Shown: positions 7,998-15,578 of the stretch, piece by piece
Layout: every line of letters begins with the position of its first letter
Position numbering within the stretch: the first letter of the stretch is position 1
Assembly: GCA_036745875.1 (NCBI GenBank)
Contig: DAIOFH010000026.1
Span: 1-37,911 of the forward strand
Direction: 5' to 3'
DNA: 37,911 bases
From: DAIOFH01 sp036745875
GTDB lineage: Bacteria; Planctomycetota; SZUA-567
The notes under the pieces: model-generated
What the model saw: the letters and a program-made list of their open reading frames with translations, nothing else
The model's database searches: none
Told to the model about the DNA's origin: nothing
Program-made: the position numbers and the translations under genes

Positions 7998-9758
7998 CTA
8001 CGCGTCTACGGCTTGGCTGATCTTGTCCTTGAGTTCTTTGAACTTGGAATCCAGTTCCTTTTCGGAAATAAGCTTCGCGCGGGAAATGTCCTCCATCACC
8101 GGGAGATCAAGGAGCGTCGACAGTTCAGCGCCAGACTCGAGCTTCTTGTTCGCCAGCTTGAAGTAGTGCAGGATCGCGTCCAGCATCAGCGCCTGTTTCT
8201 TGAGCGATGTAAAGGTGTCGATGTCGTCGAATGCGCTCTGGTTGAGGTAGTCTTCGCGGACCAGCCTGGCCGCTTCGAGAATCAGGCGGTCGGAAGCGCC
8301 GAGGGAGTCGAGGCCGACGAGACGGACCAGTTCCTGGAGGTCGGCTTCCTTTTTGAGAATAAGCATGGTCTGGCGGCGGTTCTTCGACCAGTCGGCAAAG
8401 ATTTCCTTGTCATACCATGGGTCGGTGACGTCCAGGTAGAGGGAGTAACTGGTCAGCCAGTTGATGGCCGGGAAATGGCGTTGGAAGGCGAGCTGGTCGT
8501 CAAGACCCCAGAACACCTTGGTCACGCGCAGGGTCGACTGGGTGACGGGTTCCGACAAGTCGCCGCCGGCGGGAGATACCGCGCCGATGATCGTCACGGA
8601 ACTTTCACGCTTGTCAGAACCAAGCGCGACCACCAGGCCCGCGCGTTCGTAGAACGCCGCAAGGCGGCTGGCGAGATAGGCAGGGTAGCCTTCGTCACCG
8701 GGCATTTCTTCGAGACGGCCGGACATTTCGCGCATGGCCTCGGCCCAGCGGCTGGTCGAATCACCCATCAGGGCGACCGAATAGCCCATGTCGCGGTAGT
8801 ATTCCGCCATGGTGATGCCGGTAAAGACCGACGCTTCGCGCGCCGCGACCGGCATGTTGGACGTATTGGCGACAAGAACCGTGCGCTCCATGATGGGGCG
8901 GCCGGTCTTGGGGTCCGTCAACTCCGGGAACTCGAGAAGCACGTCGGTCATCTCGTTGCCGCGTTCGCCGCAGCCGATGAAGATGACGATGTCGGCGTCG
9001 GCCCACTTGGCGAGCTGGTGCTGGACAACCGTCTTGCCGCTGCCGAACGGTCCGGGAATGCAAGCGGTGCCGCCCTTGGCGACCGGGAACAGGGTATCGA
9101 TGATACGCTGGCCGGTGAGAAGAGGCCGGATCGGGGGAAGCTTGTGGTTGATAGGGCGCGGGATACGTACGGGCCACCTCTGGAGCATAGCGATGTCGAC
9201 CATCGATCCGTCGTCCTTCTTGATCACGGCGACGACTTCCTCGACCGTGAACTCGCCGGACTTGATGTCATCGAGGGTGCCGGAAATATTCGGCGGAACC
9301 ATGACCTTGTGGGTGATGAGTTCCGTTTCCGGTACAGTGCCCAAGATGTCGCCGGCTATGACCGTGTCGCCCTTTTTCAAAACAGGCGTGAAGGCCCATT
9401 TCTTGTCGCGGTCGATAGCTGGGGACTCGGCACCGCGGACGATGAACTCTCCGTAGCGGGCCATCAGCTTATCGAGCGGCCTCTGGACGCCGTCATAGAT
9501 GGACTGCAGAAGGCCGGGTCCGAGTTCGGCGGATAGCGGGACGCCCGTCGGCACGACCGGCTGGCCCGGAGCGATGTCTTCCGTCTCCTCATAGACCTGG
9601 ATGGAGTATTGGTCGCCCCTGATTTCGATAATTTCGCCAAAGAGGCCCAGTTCGCCCACCTTGACCATCTCGAACATCTTGGATCCGAACAGACCCCTGG
9701 CCACGACCAGAGGACCACTCACTTTGACAATCGTTCCGTTTGAACGCTCGGCGGTCAT
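7998..9758 (-). CDS. atpA: V/A-type ATPase catalytic subunit A
   Basis: The ATP-binding catalytic subunit of the head. The 586 residues show the N-terminal barrel, the A-type-specific insertion (about 110-200), the Walker A loop GPFGSGKT (236-243), the following GCGERGNEM, and the conserved ALMGDSTSRWAEAMRE. The start is set at the ATG at 9758, with GGAAGG 9 bases upstream. A GTG at 9767 would sit directly on that site and is unlikely. The 122-base gap to atpF is one of the longer ones in the operon; it holds no gene that I can support. Confidence 0.97.
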   Translation of the reverse strand: MTAERSNGTIVKVSGPLVVARGLFGSKMFEMVKVGELGLFGEIIEIRGDQYSIQVYEETEDIAPGQPVVPTGVPLSAELGPGLLQSIYDGVQRPLDKLMARYGEFIVRGAESPAIDRDKKWAFTPVLKKGDTVIAGDILGTVPETELITHKVMVPPNISGTLDDIKSGEFTVEEVVAVIKKDDGSMVDIAMLQRWPVRIPRPINHKLPPIRPLLTGQRIIDTLFPVAKGGTACIPGPFGSGKTVVQHQLAKWADADIVIFIGCGERGNEMTDVLLEFPELTDPKTGRPIMERTVLVANTSNMPVAAREASVFTGITMAEYYRDMGYSVALMGDSTSRWAEAMREMSGRLEEMPGDEGYPAYLASRLAAFYERAGLVVALGSDKRESSVTIIGAVSPAGGDLSEPVTQSTLRVTKVFWGLDDQLAFQRHFPAINWLTSYSLYLDVTDPWYDKEIFADWSKNRRQTMLILKKEADLQELVRLVGLDSLGASDRLILEAARLVREDYLNQSAFDDIDTFTSLKKQALMLDAILHYFKLANKKLESGAELSTLLDLPVMEDISRAKLISEKELDSKFKELKDKISQAVDA

Positions 9759-9880
9759 CGCAAGCACCCTTCCTATAATTCGTAGAAATCATACCAGCAA
9801 AACGAAAACCGGCTACTCTCCATGTTACACACCTGTTTTCGTCCGAAATATATCACATCTCTTTTGTTGTTTTCAAACCG

Positions 9881-10201
9881 TTATTTCTTGCCCATCAGGT
9901 CGACGCCGATGGAGCGCGCCACCAGCTGCCTGACCTGCTCCCGCTGCAGCCCGATGTTTCCAGACGAGGCGGGCAGCGTCATCACGACAATGGAACTGCC
10001 CTTGCGGATCGACGCGATTTCCGCCGTGCAGCCGACCGCGATATCCTCGGGGATCAGGACAAGGGTCTCCTCTTCAGTGCCGGCGAGATCGCACAGCTTT
10101 TCCTGCGCCTCCTCTACGCCTTTCACGTCGACTATTTCCACGCCGACAGCCTTGAAAGGCAGGATCGCCGCATGTTTTCCCATAACCATGACCCTAGGCA
10201 T
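9881..10201 (-). CDS. atpF: V/A-type ATPase subunit F
   Basis: Small Rossmann-like subunit bound to D in the rotor stalk; it can regulate ATP hydrolysis in homologues. The 106-residue frame starts MPRVMVMGKH and has alternating strands and helices including TLVLIPEDIA and SSIVVMTLPA. The last part, LQREQVRQLVARSIGVDLMG, matches the family C-terminus. The ATG at 10201 overlaps the end of atpC by 8 bases and has AGGAGG 4 bases upstream, inside the atpC coding end. This is a classic translationally coupled junction. The reading frame is open further upstream, but that part is a shadow of atpC. Confidence 0.92.
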   Translation of the reverse strand: MPRVMVMGKHAAILPFKAVGVEIVDVKGVEEAQEKLCDLAGTEEETLVLIPEDIAVGCTAEIASIRKGSSIVVMTLPASSGNIGLQREQVRQLVARSIGVDLMGKK

Positions 10202-11189
10202 ATTCCCTCCTGAGGCGCGAGGCCGTGGTTGCGCGGTCAATGCCGTTGGCGACCGAGCTGAGACACAATTCCAAGTTGACCATCTCCACTTCATTGGCCA
10301 CCAGATACGAAAGGACACGTTCAGCGCCGAAAGGCACGCGGCGGCAGGACAGGACGGTGTCGCGCAGGATATCGGCGGAGACGGAATCGATATCGGCCTT
10401 GATGCGGTTGTTATCGACCGACTCAAGGGCTGTCGAGGACTGCATGGACAGGCGTCCCGCGACAACCGCTTTGGGGTCGTTTTCCTGCGCCAAGACAGCG
10501 CTCGCGAATTCACCGGACTCGCCAAGGATGAACCAGCTCTTAATCATGTCCGCGCCGACGCCGTTCCAGCGCGCACGGAAGATTCCGGACCAGGCGGTCA
10601 GTAGGGCGCGGTCATTCATGTACCGCTTCACCAATTCCTCAGGGGCGGAATCGGCGACAACCTGCATCAGCGTGCACGCCGCCGAATCGAGGTACAGGGA
10701 GCGCTCCATCGGTGTCGCCGCCTGCGGCGAATTCTTGCGGGCCAGCATCTGGCGGTGTTCCGTCATCTGGTCGGCGTAGGCCGGCTCTACCGCGAACACC
10801 GGGAACAGCGCATCCAGTTCGCCAAGCGGCAGATTCGATTGCTTCGACAGGCTGTTGAAGAGCGTCCGGAAGGACCGGAATCGCGCGCCAATGCCGAAGA
10901 AGTTTTCCAAGGGATGCGGCGGGCACAGCTTGAAAATGTCCGCTCTCACTTCTTTGGCCTTCGCGTCCATGATGGAACTCACGTCCGAAAGGGAGCGGTC
11001 GTCGGGGAAAAGAGTGCGATAGACGGATTTCCCTAGGGCGATACGCGCTTCCGAGCGGTCGGCAGCCTTCAAGATCGAATCGAAAAACGATCTTGGCAAG
11101 AGCTCCGATTCGAGCGCCGCTATCTTGCCGCTGACAAAGGTCCAGGCGGCGGGGCGTTTCTCTATTTTCATATTCAAGGTCTTGGTCAT
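10194..11189 (-). CDS. atpC: V/A-type ATPase subunit C (AC39-like)
   Basis: Subunit C (AC39/NtpC family) is the funnel-shaped socket joining the central stalk to the membrane rotor ring. At 331 residues it has the usual size and an all-helical composition. The C-terminal segment (RVLSYLVANEVEMVNLELCL) matches the family's most conserved helix. The N-terminal two thirds are divergent, so the assignment rests on that segment together with the position between E and F. The ATG at 11189 has only a weak ribosome binding site (GGAA, 8 bases away). Confidence 0.88.
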   Translation of the reverse strand: MTKTLNMKIEKRPAAWTFVSGKIAALESELLPRSFFDSILKAADRSEARIALGKSVYRTLFPDDRSLSDVSSIMDAKAKEVRADIFKLCPPHPLENFFGIGARFRSFRTLFNSLSKQSNLPLGELDALFPVFAVEPAYADQMTEHRQMLARKNSPQAATPMERSLYLDSAACTLMQVVADSAPEELVKRYMNDRALLTAWSGIFRARWNGVGADMIKSWFILGESGEFASAVLAQENDPKAVVAGRLSMQSSTALESVDNNRIKADIDSVSADILRDTVLSCRRVPFGAERVLSYLVANEVEMVNLELCLSSVANGIDRATTASRLRREYA

Positions 11190-11276
11190 TATGCTGATTC
11201 CAAAAACCGCTTTTGACTGTATAAAACACTGTCAGTCGGGACCGGACAGGTTCCGAACAAACCCCCTCCCGAAAAG

Positions 11277-11861
11277 TCAGCCAAACAGGATCTTGGCCAG
11301 ATCGCCGATAACCGACTCCCGGAGTTCGGAAATGCGCCGTTCAAAGGTGCAGTCGATATCGTAATCCGGGCCATTGACGACGGCACCCGAAGACACTTTC
11401 GGGTCGGCTTCGACCTTATTGAATTTCCCTGTCCCGTTCCTGCCTTTGTTCAGCGCATCGAGGCGGGAGGAGAATTTCTGTTCGTCCCTAGGATTGACGC
11501 GCAAGGTTCCGCCGACTGAATCGGGGAGTCCGGCGAGCCATTTGCCGACCATGCCGACATAGTCGTCATCGGAAAGTTTTTCAAGAGAAGTTCCGACCCG
11601 CTTGAAGACTTCGTCAACGGCCTTGTTCTTCGCGGACAGCATCTCGAGGCGGTTTTCATACTGAATACGCTCGAGTTCGCGGTTCGTCTCCCTCTCCAGG
11701 CGCAGCTTGGCGTCGCGGACGACTTCCGCGGCCCTGCGCTCCGCCGCGGCCTTGCTGTCGGAGATATGACTTTCAGCCTCTTTCCGGGCTCCGAGAATGA
11801 CGGCTTCCGCCTTCTCCTTTGCCGCGTCAACAACCGTACTTTTGACTCTTTCGAGACCCAT
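11277..11861 (-). CDS. atpE: V/A-type ATPase subunit E (peripheral stalk)
   Basis: Subunit E pairs with H/G to form the peripheral stalk that holds the head still. The 194-residue protein begins with about 100 residues of Ala/Glu/Lys/Arg-rich helix (KEKAEAVILGARKEAESH) suited to a right-handed coiled coil, followed by a globular C-terminal domain (CTFERRISELRESVIGDLAK). Length and layout match the family. It lies between K and C as in archaeal operons. A leader with competing inverted repeats precedes it. Confidence 0.93.
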   Translation of the reverse strand: MGLERVKSTVVDAAKEKAEAVILGARKEAESHISDSKAAAERRAAEVVRDAKLRLERETNRELERIQYENRLEMLSAKNKAVDEVFKRVGTSLEKLSDDDYVGMVGKWLAGLPDSVGGTLRVNPRDEQKFSSRLDALNKGRNGTGKFNKVEADPKVSSGAVVNGPDYDIDCTFERRISELRESVIGDLAKILFG

Positions 11862-11881
11862 AGCTCTTCCATCCTTCCCTA

Positions 11882-11926
11882 TTCCACTCGAATTACCCGG
11901 CCGGCGCGGCAGTGGAACTATCCACT
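11882..11926 (-). promoter_or_regulatory. competing stem arms ahead of atpE
   Basis: In minus-strand sense AGTGGA (11926-11921) can pair with TTCCACT (11917-11911) as a 6-bp hairpin with a 4-base loop. The same TTCCACT can instead pair over 7 bp with AGTGGAA (11888-11882), which lies just before the atpE ribosome binding site. Only one pairing can exist at a time, so this could tune translation of E. The structure is visible; the function is inference. Confidence 0.3.
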
Positions 11927-11988
11927 CTCTGACCTTGGCATCACGCGCACGGTTACCCGCAAGCGCGAATGAGTAAATATTCTCCCAA

Positions 11989-12022
11989 CCCTTGTCCGGA
12001 ACCGCTAGGGCGACGGACAGGG
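11989..12022 (-). promoter_or_regulatory. hairpin just downstream of atpK
   Basis: CCCTGTCCG and CGGACAAGGG pair with one bulged base, and an inner CGC/GCG pair closes a short loop. The stem begins 18 bases after the atpK stop codon and has no T run, so it should not terminate. A stem at the 3' end of the K segment could protect that part of the mRNA, which would suit a subunit needed in many copies per ring (inference). Confidence 0.4.
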
Positions 12023-12040
12023 TCGAAGGTTATTTTACAT

Positions 12041-12565
12041 TCAGTTGGCGAGGGTGGTGCCGGGAACGATCAGCCAGTTGAGCATGAGGATGGCGACAAG
12101 CAACCCAAACACGGCGTATGTTTCGACAAGCGCCGGCAGGATGATGCCGCGGCCGAACTGGTCTTCCTTCTTCGCGACAAGATTGATGGCTGCGGCGGCA
12201 GTATCACCCTGGTATTTCGCAGACATCAGGAGGACGACGCCGAGGAAAGTGCCGACAAAGCCAAGTGCGATGCCGATCCCTGGGGTCAGGGACTGGGCGC
12301 GGGAAATGTCGCCGGCGATGCCGGTGAAGGTGGCGACAAGGAAAGCGTACACCATGCCGTACAGACCCTGCGTACCGGGAAGAAGAATCAAAAGGAACAC
12401 CTTACCGAAAAGGCTCGGCTTTTCCGACAGAACGCCAGCGCCCTGCCCGGCTGCGGTCGAAATGCCCCACGCACTGCCGACGCCGCCAAGGGACAACGCG
12501 ATCATGGCGCCCAAAACGGTCCAGCCAATTCCCGAATCCATGAAGTAGAACTTCAAAAGGTCCAT
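12041..12565 (-). CDS. atpK: V-type ATPase membrane rotor subunit K with complete Na+-binding motif
   Basis: Each K subunit of the rotor ring carries one ion site. The 174-residue protein has four membrane helices, a duplicated hairpin as in Enterococcus hirae NtpK. The ion ligands known in NtpK (L61, T64, Q65, Q110, E139, helped by Y68) are all present: LPGTQGLYG gives L62, T65, Q66 and Y69; YQGDTAAA gives Q119; LVETYA gives E148. The first hairpin has no acidic residue, so there is one ion per four helices. Na+ rather than H+ is therefore predicted as the coupling ion. The ATG at 12565 has an excellent AGGAGG 9 bases upstream; the frame extends 26 codons further without a good start. Confidence 0.95.
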   Translation of the reverse strand: MDLLKFYFMDSGIGWTVLGAMIALSLGGVGSAWGISTAAGQGAGVLSEKPSLFGKVFLLILLPGTQGLYGMVYAFLVATFTGIAGDISRAQSLTPGIGIALGFVGTFLGVVLLMSAKYQGDTAAAAINLVAKKEDQFGRGIILPALVETYAVFGLLVAILMLNWLIVPGTTLAN

Positions 12566-12671
12566 GCCGTTACTCCTCCTAAAAAGATAATCCACCTTCC
12601 GTCCACGGAAATCCAGGACGCGCCCGCGAGGGCATTTACTCATTCAATCCACAATGTCTTTTTTTGCCAGT

Positions 12672-14654
12672 TCAGTCTTTCTTCACCTCGACCGTCTGGC
12701 TGTCGAAACCATAGGGTTTATACGCGTAGCCGCCCGATTCGTAGAAGCGACCAAAGAATTCAAGCATCACAAGACGCGCCGAGTGGACAAACGCGCTTAA
12801 GAGGCTGAGGAAGAAATTCATCAGATGCCCGAGGATCAGGATAACGATGGCGAAGATGCCGCCGATTACCGCGATCTGGCCGCCGAGCTGCGCCAACATG
12901 TTGAAAGTCGAACCAAGTGCGGCTCCAGTGAGTGCCAGCGCCATAAGGCGAGCGTAACTGATGATGTCTCCAAGGAAGGCGCTCGCGCCGTACGCACCGA
13001 CGATGCCGTACAAGCTGACGACACCGACGATGATCCGGAGGAACCAGTTCGACTGGTCGCGGCCCTGGGTGAGTATTAGCCCGAGCGCGGCCAGAAGGAA
13101 AAGGTACCAGAAAACGGTGATCCCGGTCACGCCTGCAATGATCAGGAAGCCGAAGAAGCACATCCAGAGTATACCGTCGGAGACAGCGCTCATCTTGTCG
13201 CCGCGCTTCCAGTTGCGGTAAGCCAAGAGCCCCATGCCGTAGAATTGGGTGACGATACCGATGCCGACGGCGATGTACAAGGCAAGCTGTGAATCCTTGA
13301 TCGGGTCGATTACGGACATGCCTACGCGAAGCTCGTTAAACTTTTCCATCCCCGGAATGATTTCCGAAATATTGGAGAAAAACGATCCCGTCAGGATACC
13401 GAAGACGATGGTCGCGATACCGCAGTAAGTGAACACTTGAAAGAAGTCTTGCAGACCTTTTTGTTCACGGTATCTCCGCTTGAGCCAGGCCATGAGGAGA
13501 ATCAACAGAATACCGTATGCCGCGTCGCCAAGGCAGATGCCGACAAAAATGAAAAAGATGCTGGCCGCGAACGGCGTCGGATCGATGCTATTGTATGCAG
13601 GCGTGCCGTACATGTTGACCAACAGCGCCGCGGGACGAACCCATTTGTTGTTTTTGAGGCTGGTTGGCGGGTCTTCGCCTTCCGGCGCGTCGCAGGGAAG
13701 CAGAGTGGAACCGGGAACAGCTGCTTCAAGTCGGGAGTTGAAGTCCGACATCTTGTCCGCCTTGATGTAGCCGCGCACGACAAAGAGATGGTCGCTTTTG
13801 CTCATGCGGGTCTGCAACTGGGCGATATTCTTGTCGCTCTCGTATTGACCAAGCGCCAGGCTGGAGGTTCTGATCCACTGGTCGGCGAATTTGTTTGATT
13901 CGGCGGCGATGTCATCGACGACTTTCTGCGCATCGGCGATCTCGCGTTCGATGTCGGACAATTCCTTGGATGCGCCGTTTTTCACTTCCGGCAGCGGATA
14001 GACATGCAAGCCATGATCGTCTATGACGGCCTTGAGGTCAGTATTGTCGTTTTTCGGTGCGATTAGCGCATAATAGGTGTGGGTCTGATCCGCCATTATT
14101 TCTTCGGCAATAACCGTGTCGCCGACGCGCTTGTCCAGGAGAAAAGCCTTACCACCCTGTCCGGATACGGCAACCACGACAAAATCGAGATGTTTCAGAT
14201 CAAGGAGCTTCGGCAGGTCGTCGCCAAGGAAGGCGAACTGGGTGATGGCTTCCTTCCTTAGGCGCAGGCGCTGTAGGTTTTCCTGCCCCGTTTCCATCCT
14301 CGAGCGCAGATCGCTGGTTCCTGCGTACAGTCTGTCGATGTTCGTGGCCTGGACTGCCTCGTCAATTTCCTTTTGGCTGCCGACCACCTTCAGCGGGAGC
14401 ATGGTGTCGAGGAAGCCGGGCTTGTTTGTCTGGAATTCCTGGCAGAATGAAACGATAGACTGCAGGCGGCTGAGTTCCGCGTCGACCGCGGCGGAGGTGT
14501 CTTCAAGACTGGAGAAGCGTCCGGTCCAGAATTCATTTTCCTCTTCCTCGATCGGCATGACGTGGAACCCACGTTCCTTGTACAGCCAGTCCAGAAGTCC
14601 AGATTTGTCTCCGGCTTTCGCCAGAATCGCTACATGGGTCATTGGCTCAATCAT
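12672..14654 (-). CDS. atpI: V/A-type ATPase stator subunit I (a-type)
   Basis: Subunit I provides the ion half-channels against the rotor ring and anchors the peripheral stalks. The 660 residues comprise a soluble N-terminal half (about 1-330, with coiled-coil stretches) and a C-terminal half with about seven or eight membrane helices. Two arginines stand in conserved contexts: R569 in SYARLMALALTG and R627 in HSARLVMLEFFGRFYESGG. These correspond to the essential stator arginines of NtpI-type proteins. The ATG at 14654 has GGAG 7 bases upstream. Length is normal for the family. Confidence 0.96.
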   Translation of the reverse strand: MIEPMTHVAILAKAGDKSGLLDWLYKERGFHVMPIEEEENEFWTGRFSSLEDTSAAVDAELSRLQSIVSFCQEFQTNKPGFLDTMLPLKVVGSQKEIDEAVQATNIDRLYAGTSDLRSRMETGQENLQRLRLRKEAITQFAFLGDDLPKLLDLKHLDFVVVAVSGQGGKAFLLDKRVGDTVIAEEIMADQTHTYYALIAPKNDNTDLKAVIDDHGLHVYPLPEVKNGASKELSDIEREIADAQKVVDDIAAESNKFADQWIRTSSLALGQYESDKNIAQLQTRMSKSDHLFVVRGYIKADKMSDFNSRLEAAVPGSTLLPCDAPEGEDPPTSLKNNKWVRPAALLVNMYGTPAYNSIDPTPFAASIFFIFVGICLGDAAYGILLILLMAWLKRRYREQKGLQDFFQVFTYCGIATIVFGILTGSFFSNISEIIPGMEKFNELRVGMSVIDPIKDSQLALYIAVGIGIVTQFYGMGLLAYRNWKRGDKMSAVSDGILWMCFFGFLIIAGVTGITVFWYLFLLAALGLILTQGRDQSNWFLRIIVGVVSLYGIVGAYGASAFLGDIISYARLMALALTGAALGSTFNMLAQLGGQIAVIGGIFAIVILILGHLMNFFLSLLSAFVHSARLVMLEFFGRFYESGGYAYKPYGFDSQTVEVKKD

Positions 14655-14979
14655 GCTTCGACTCCACGAACCACAATAAAATATGCCACACTATTGCGTT
14701 CTGTATTGCAGTAGAGCCTTCCTCGGCGTTTTTCGGTCTATTCCACTCGTACCGCAAAACCCAAACAAGTAACCGATTGCCGTATAAAAACCGCTACCGC
14801 ATTTTCAGTATATTTTGCCCGTCGAATCAACTCCTCGAACCGGGATTTCCCGGTCTTCTCTTCTCGCCAACCCTTTGGGTGTTCATTTTCCTCCAGGTCC
14901 GTCGCTACTGACAGACCAATACATTAATGAACGACCCGTCTGATTCGACAGGCATTACAACAAAGTCAATATAATATGC
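14655..14979. other. 325-base gap between atpH and atpI
   Basis: This is the largest gap inside the ATPase operon. It contains a 6-bp hairpin, ACCGGG-AAAT-CCCGGT (14839-14854 region), without a T run. It also contains a minus-strand mini-frame of 19 codons (14886-14827, MNTQRVGEKRRPGNPGSRS) preceded closely by GGAGG. I do not claim the mini-frame is a gene. No promoter hexamer pair stands out. Confidence 0.35.
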
Positions 14980-15294
14980 TTATTTACCGGCCAGAGCGGC
15001 CATGATCGTCTGTACACCCTTGTCAAACGCCGCATCGGAGACGCTGCGCACCTTGGAAAGGTTGGCTTCGCCGACGGCGGTGAGTTCCTTCACCTTAAGG
15101 GAGCGGTCTTCGGCGGCCTGCGCCTCGAGCGCCTTGACCTCGTTTTCGACTTTGCTGCGAATTTCTTCCGCTTCGGCCGTGCATTTGGCCTTGGCGTCTT
15201 CCAGGAGCTTGACCGCCTCGTTTTTGGCGGAGGTGATGATGTCTTCAGCTTCGCGTTCAATTTCAAGAACGGTGGAGACCATTGACGTGGACAT
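14980..15294 (-). CDS. atpH: V/A-type ATPase subunit H/G (peripheral stalk)
   Basis: A 104-residue, almost entirely helical Glu/Lys/Ala-rich protein (EREAEDIITSAKNEAVKLLE), as expected for the G/H subunit that forms a coiled coil with E in the peripheral stalk. Sequence similarity in this family is low-complexity; the call rests on size, composition and its place as first gene of the H-I-K-E-C-F-A-B-D array. The ATG at 15294 follows AGGAG by 5 bases. It carries the operon's long structured leader. Confidence 0.85.
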   Translation of the reverse strand: MSTSMVSTVLEIEREAEDIITSAKNEAVKLLEDAKAKCTAEAEEIRSKVENEVKALEAQAAEDRSLKVKELTAVGEANLSKVRSVSDAAFDKGVQTIMAALAGK

Positions 15295-15305
15295 ATATAC
15301 TCCTC

Positions 15306-15442
15306 ACTGGACTTTTGCAAAATGGCGACCAAACGACCGTTCGCCATTTTGTAAGAGTCGGATTTCCCAATAAAAAACAGGGCTTTCCATTGTACGGAAC
15401 ATCAATCCGCGTACTTGATCAAATGTTTTGCAAAACTCCAGT
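15306..15442 (-). promoter_or_regulatory. long inverted repeat in the ATPase operon leader
   Basis: ACTGGACTTTTGCAAAA (15306-15322) and TTTTGCAAAACTCCAGT (15426-15442) are inverted copies, 16 of 17 positions complementary. Both contain the palindrome TTTTGCAAAA. The arm nearest the gene ends 4 bases before the AGGAG of atpH. A separate 11-bp hairpin (15318-15328 with 15341-15351) uses part of the same arm, so the two foldings exclude each other. This could be a translational switch, or a pair of operator sites for a DNA-binding regulator. No known riboswitch class was recognised. Confidence 0.5.
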
Positions 15443-15448
15443 ACCAGG

Positions 15449-15484
15449 ACATTTTTCTACTGCCGCAACAGGTTAGAAAAATGT
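15449..15484 (-). promoter_or_regulatory. 5' hairpin of the ATPase operon leader
   Basis: ACATTTTTCTA pairs perfectly with TAGAAAAATGT (11 bp) around a 14-base loop that contains an additional CTG/CAG pair. It begins a few bases after the predicted transcription start. No T run follows, so it is not a terminator. Confidence 0.5.
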
Positions 15485-15496
15485 TATAACTTTTCG

Positions 15497-15524
15497 AGTA
15501 TAAGAAATTTCCTCTCCGTGTAAA
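15497..15524 (-). promoter_or_regulatory. probable promoter of the V-type ATPase operon
   Basis: On the minus strand TTTACA, 16 bases, TATACT: each box differs from consensus at one position. Transcription would start near 15490, giving a leader of about 195 bases before atpH. It is the best promoter-like pair between the metalloprotease gene and atpH. Confidence 0.55.
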
Positions 15525-15578
15525 GAGAAGAAACAAAAAATTTCCTCAGCCAATACATCTTATTATATGAGACGATTA

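Noticed and set aside
8013..9536. Long plus-strand open frame (507 codons) opposite atpA
   Set aside because: It is a GC-rich antisense shadow of a strongly conserved gene, without ribosome binding site or recognisable product. The same holds for the other long antisense frames, for example 19053-20729 and 27671-28867.
9772..9800. Internal promoter TTGCTG-N17-TATAGG upstream of atpA
   Set aside because: The start site would fall at the ribosome binding site, leaving no usable leader; the operon promoter suffices.
11879..14749. Shared 12-mer CTATTCCACTCG in two gaps of the ATPase operon (11879-11890 and 14738-14749)
   Set aside because: Identical 12-mers are expected by chance many times in a window of this length; there is no extended similarity around them.
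14827..14886. 19-codon leader peptide between atpH and atpI
   Set aside because: Good GGAGG spacing, but too short, with no conserved features visible and no attenuator after it.
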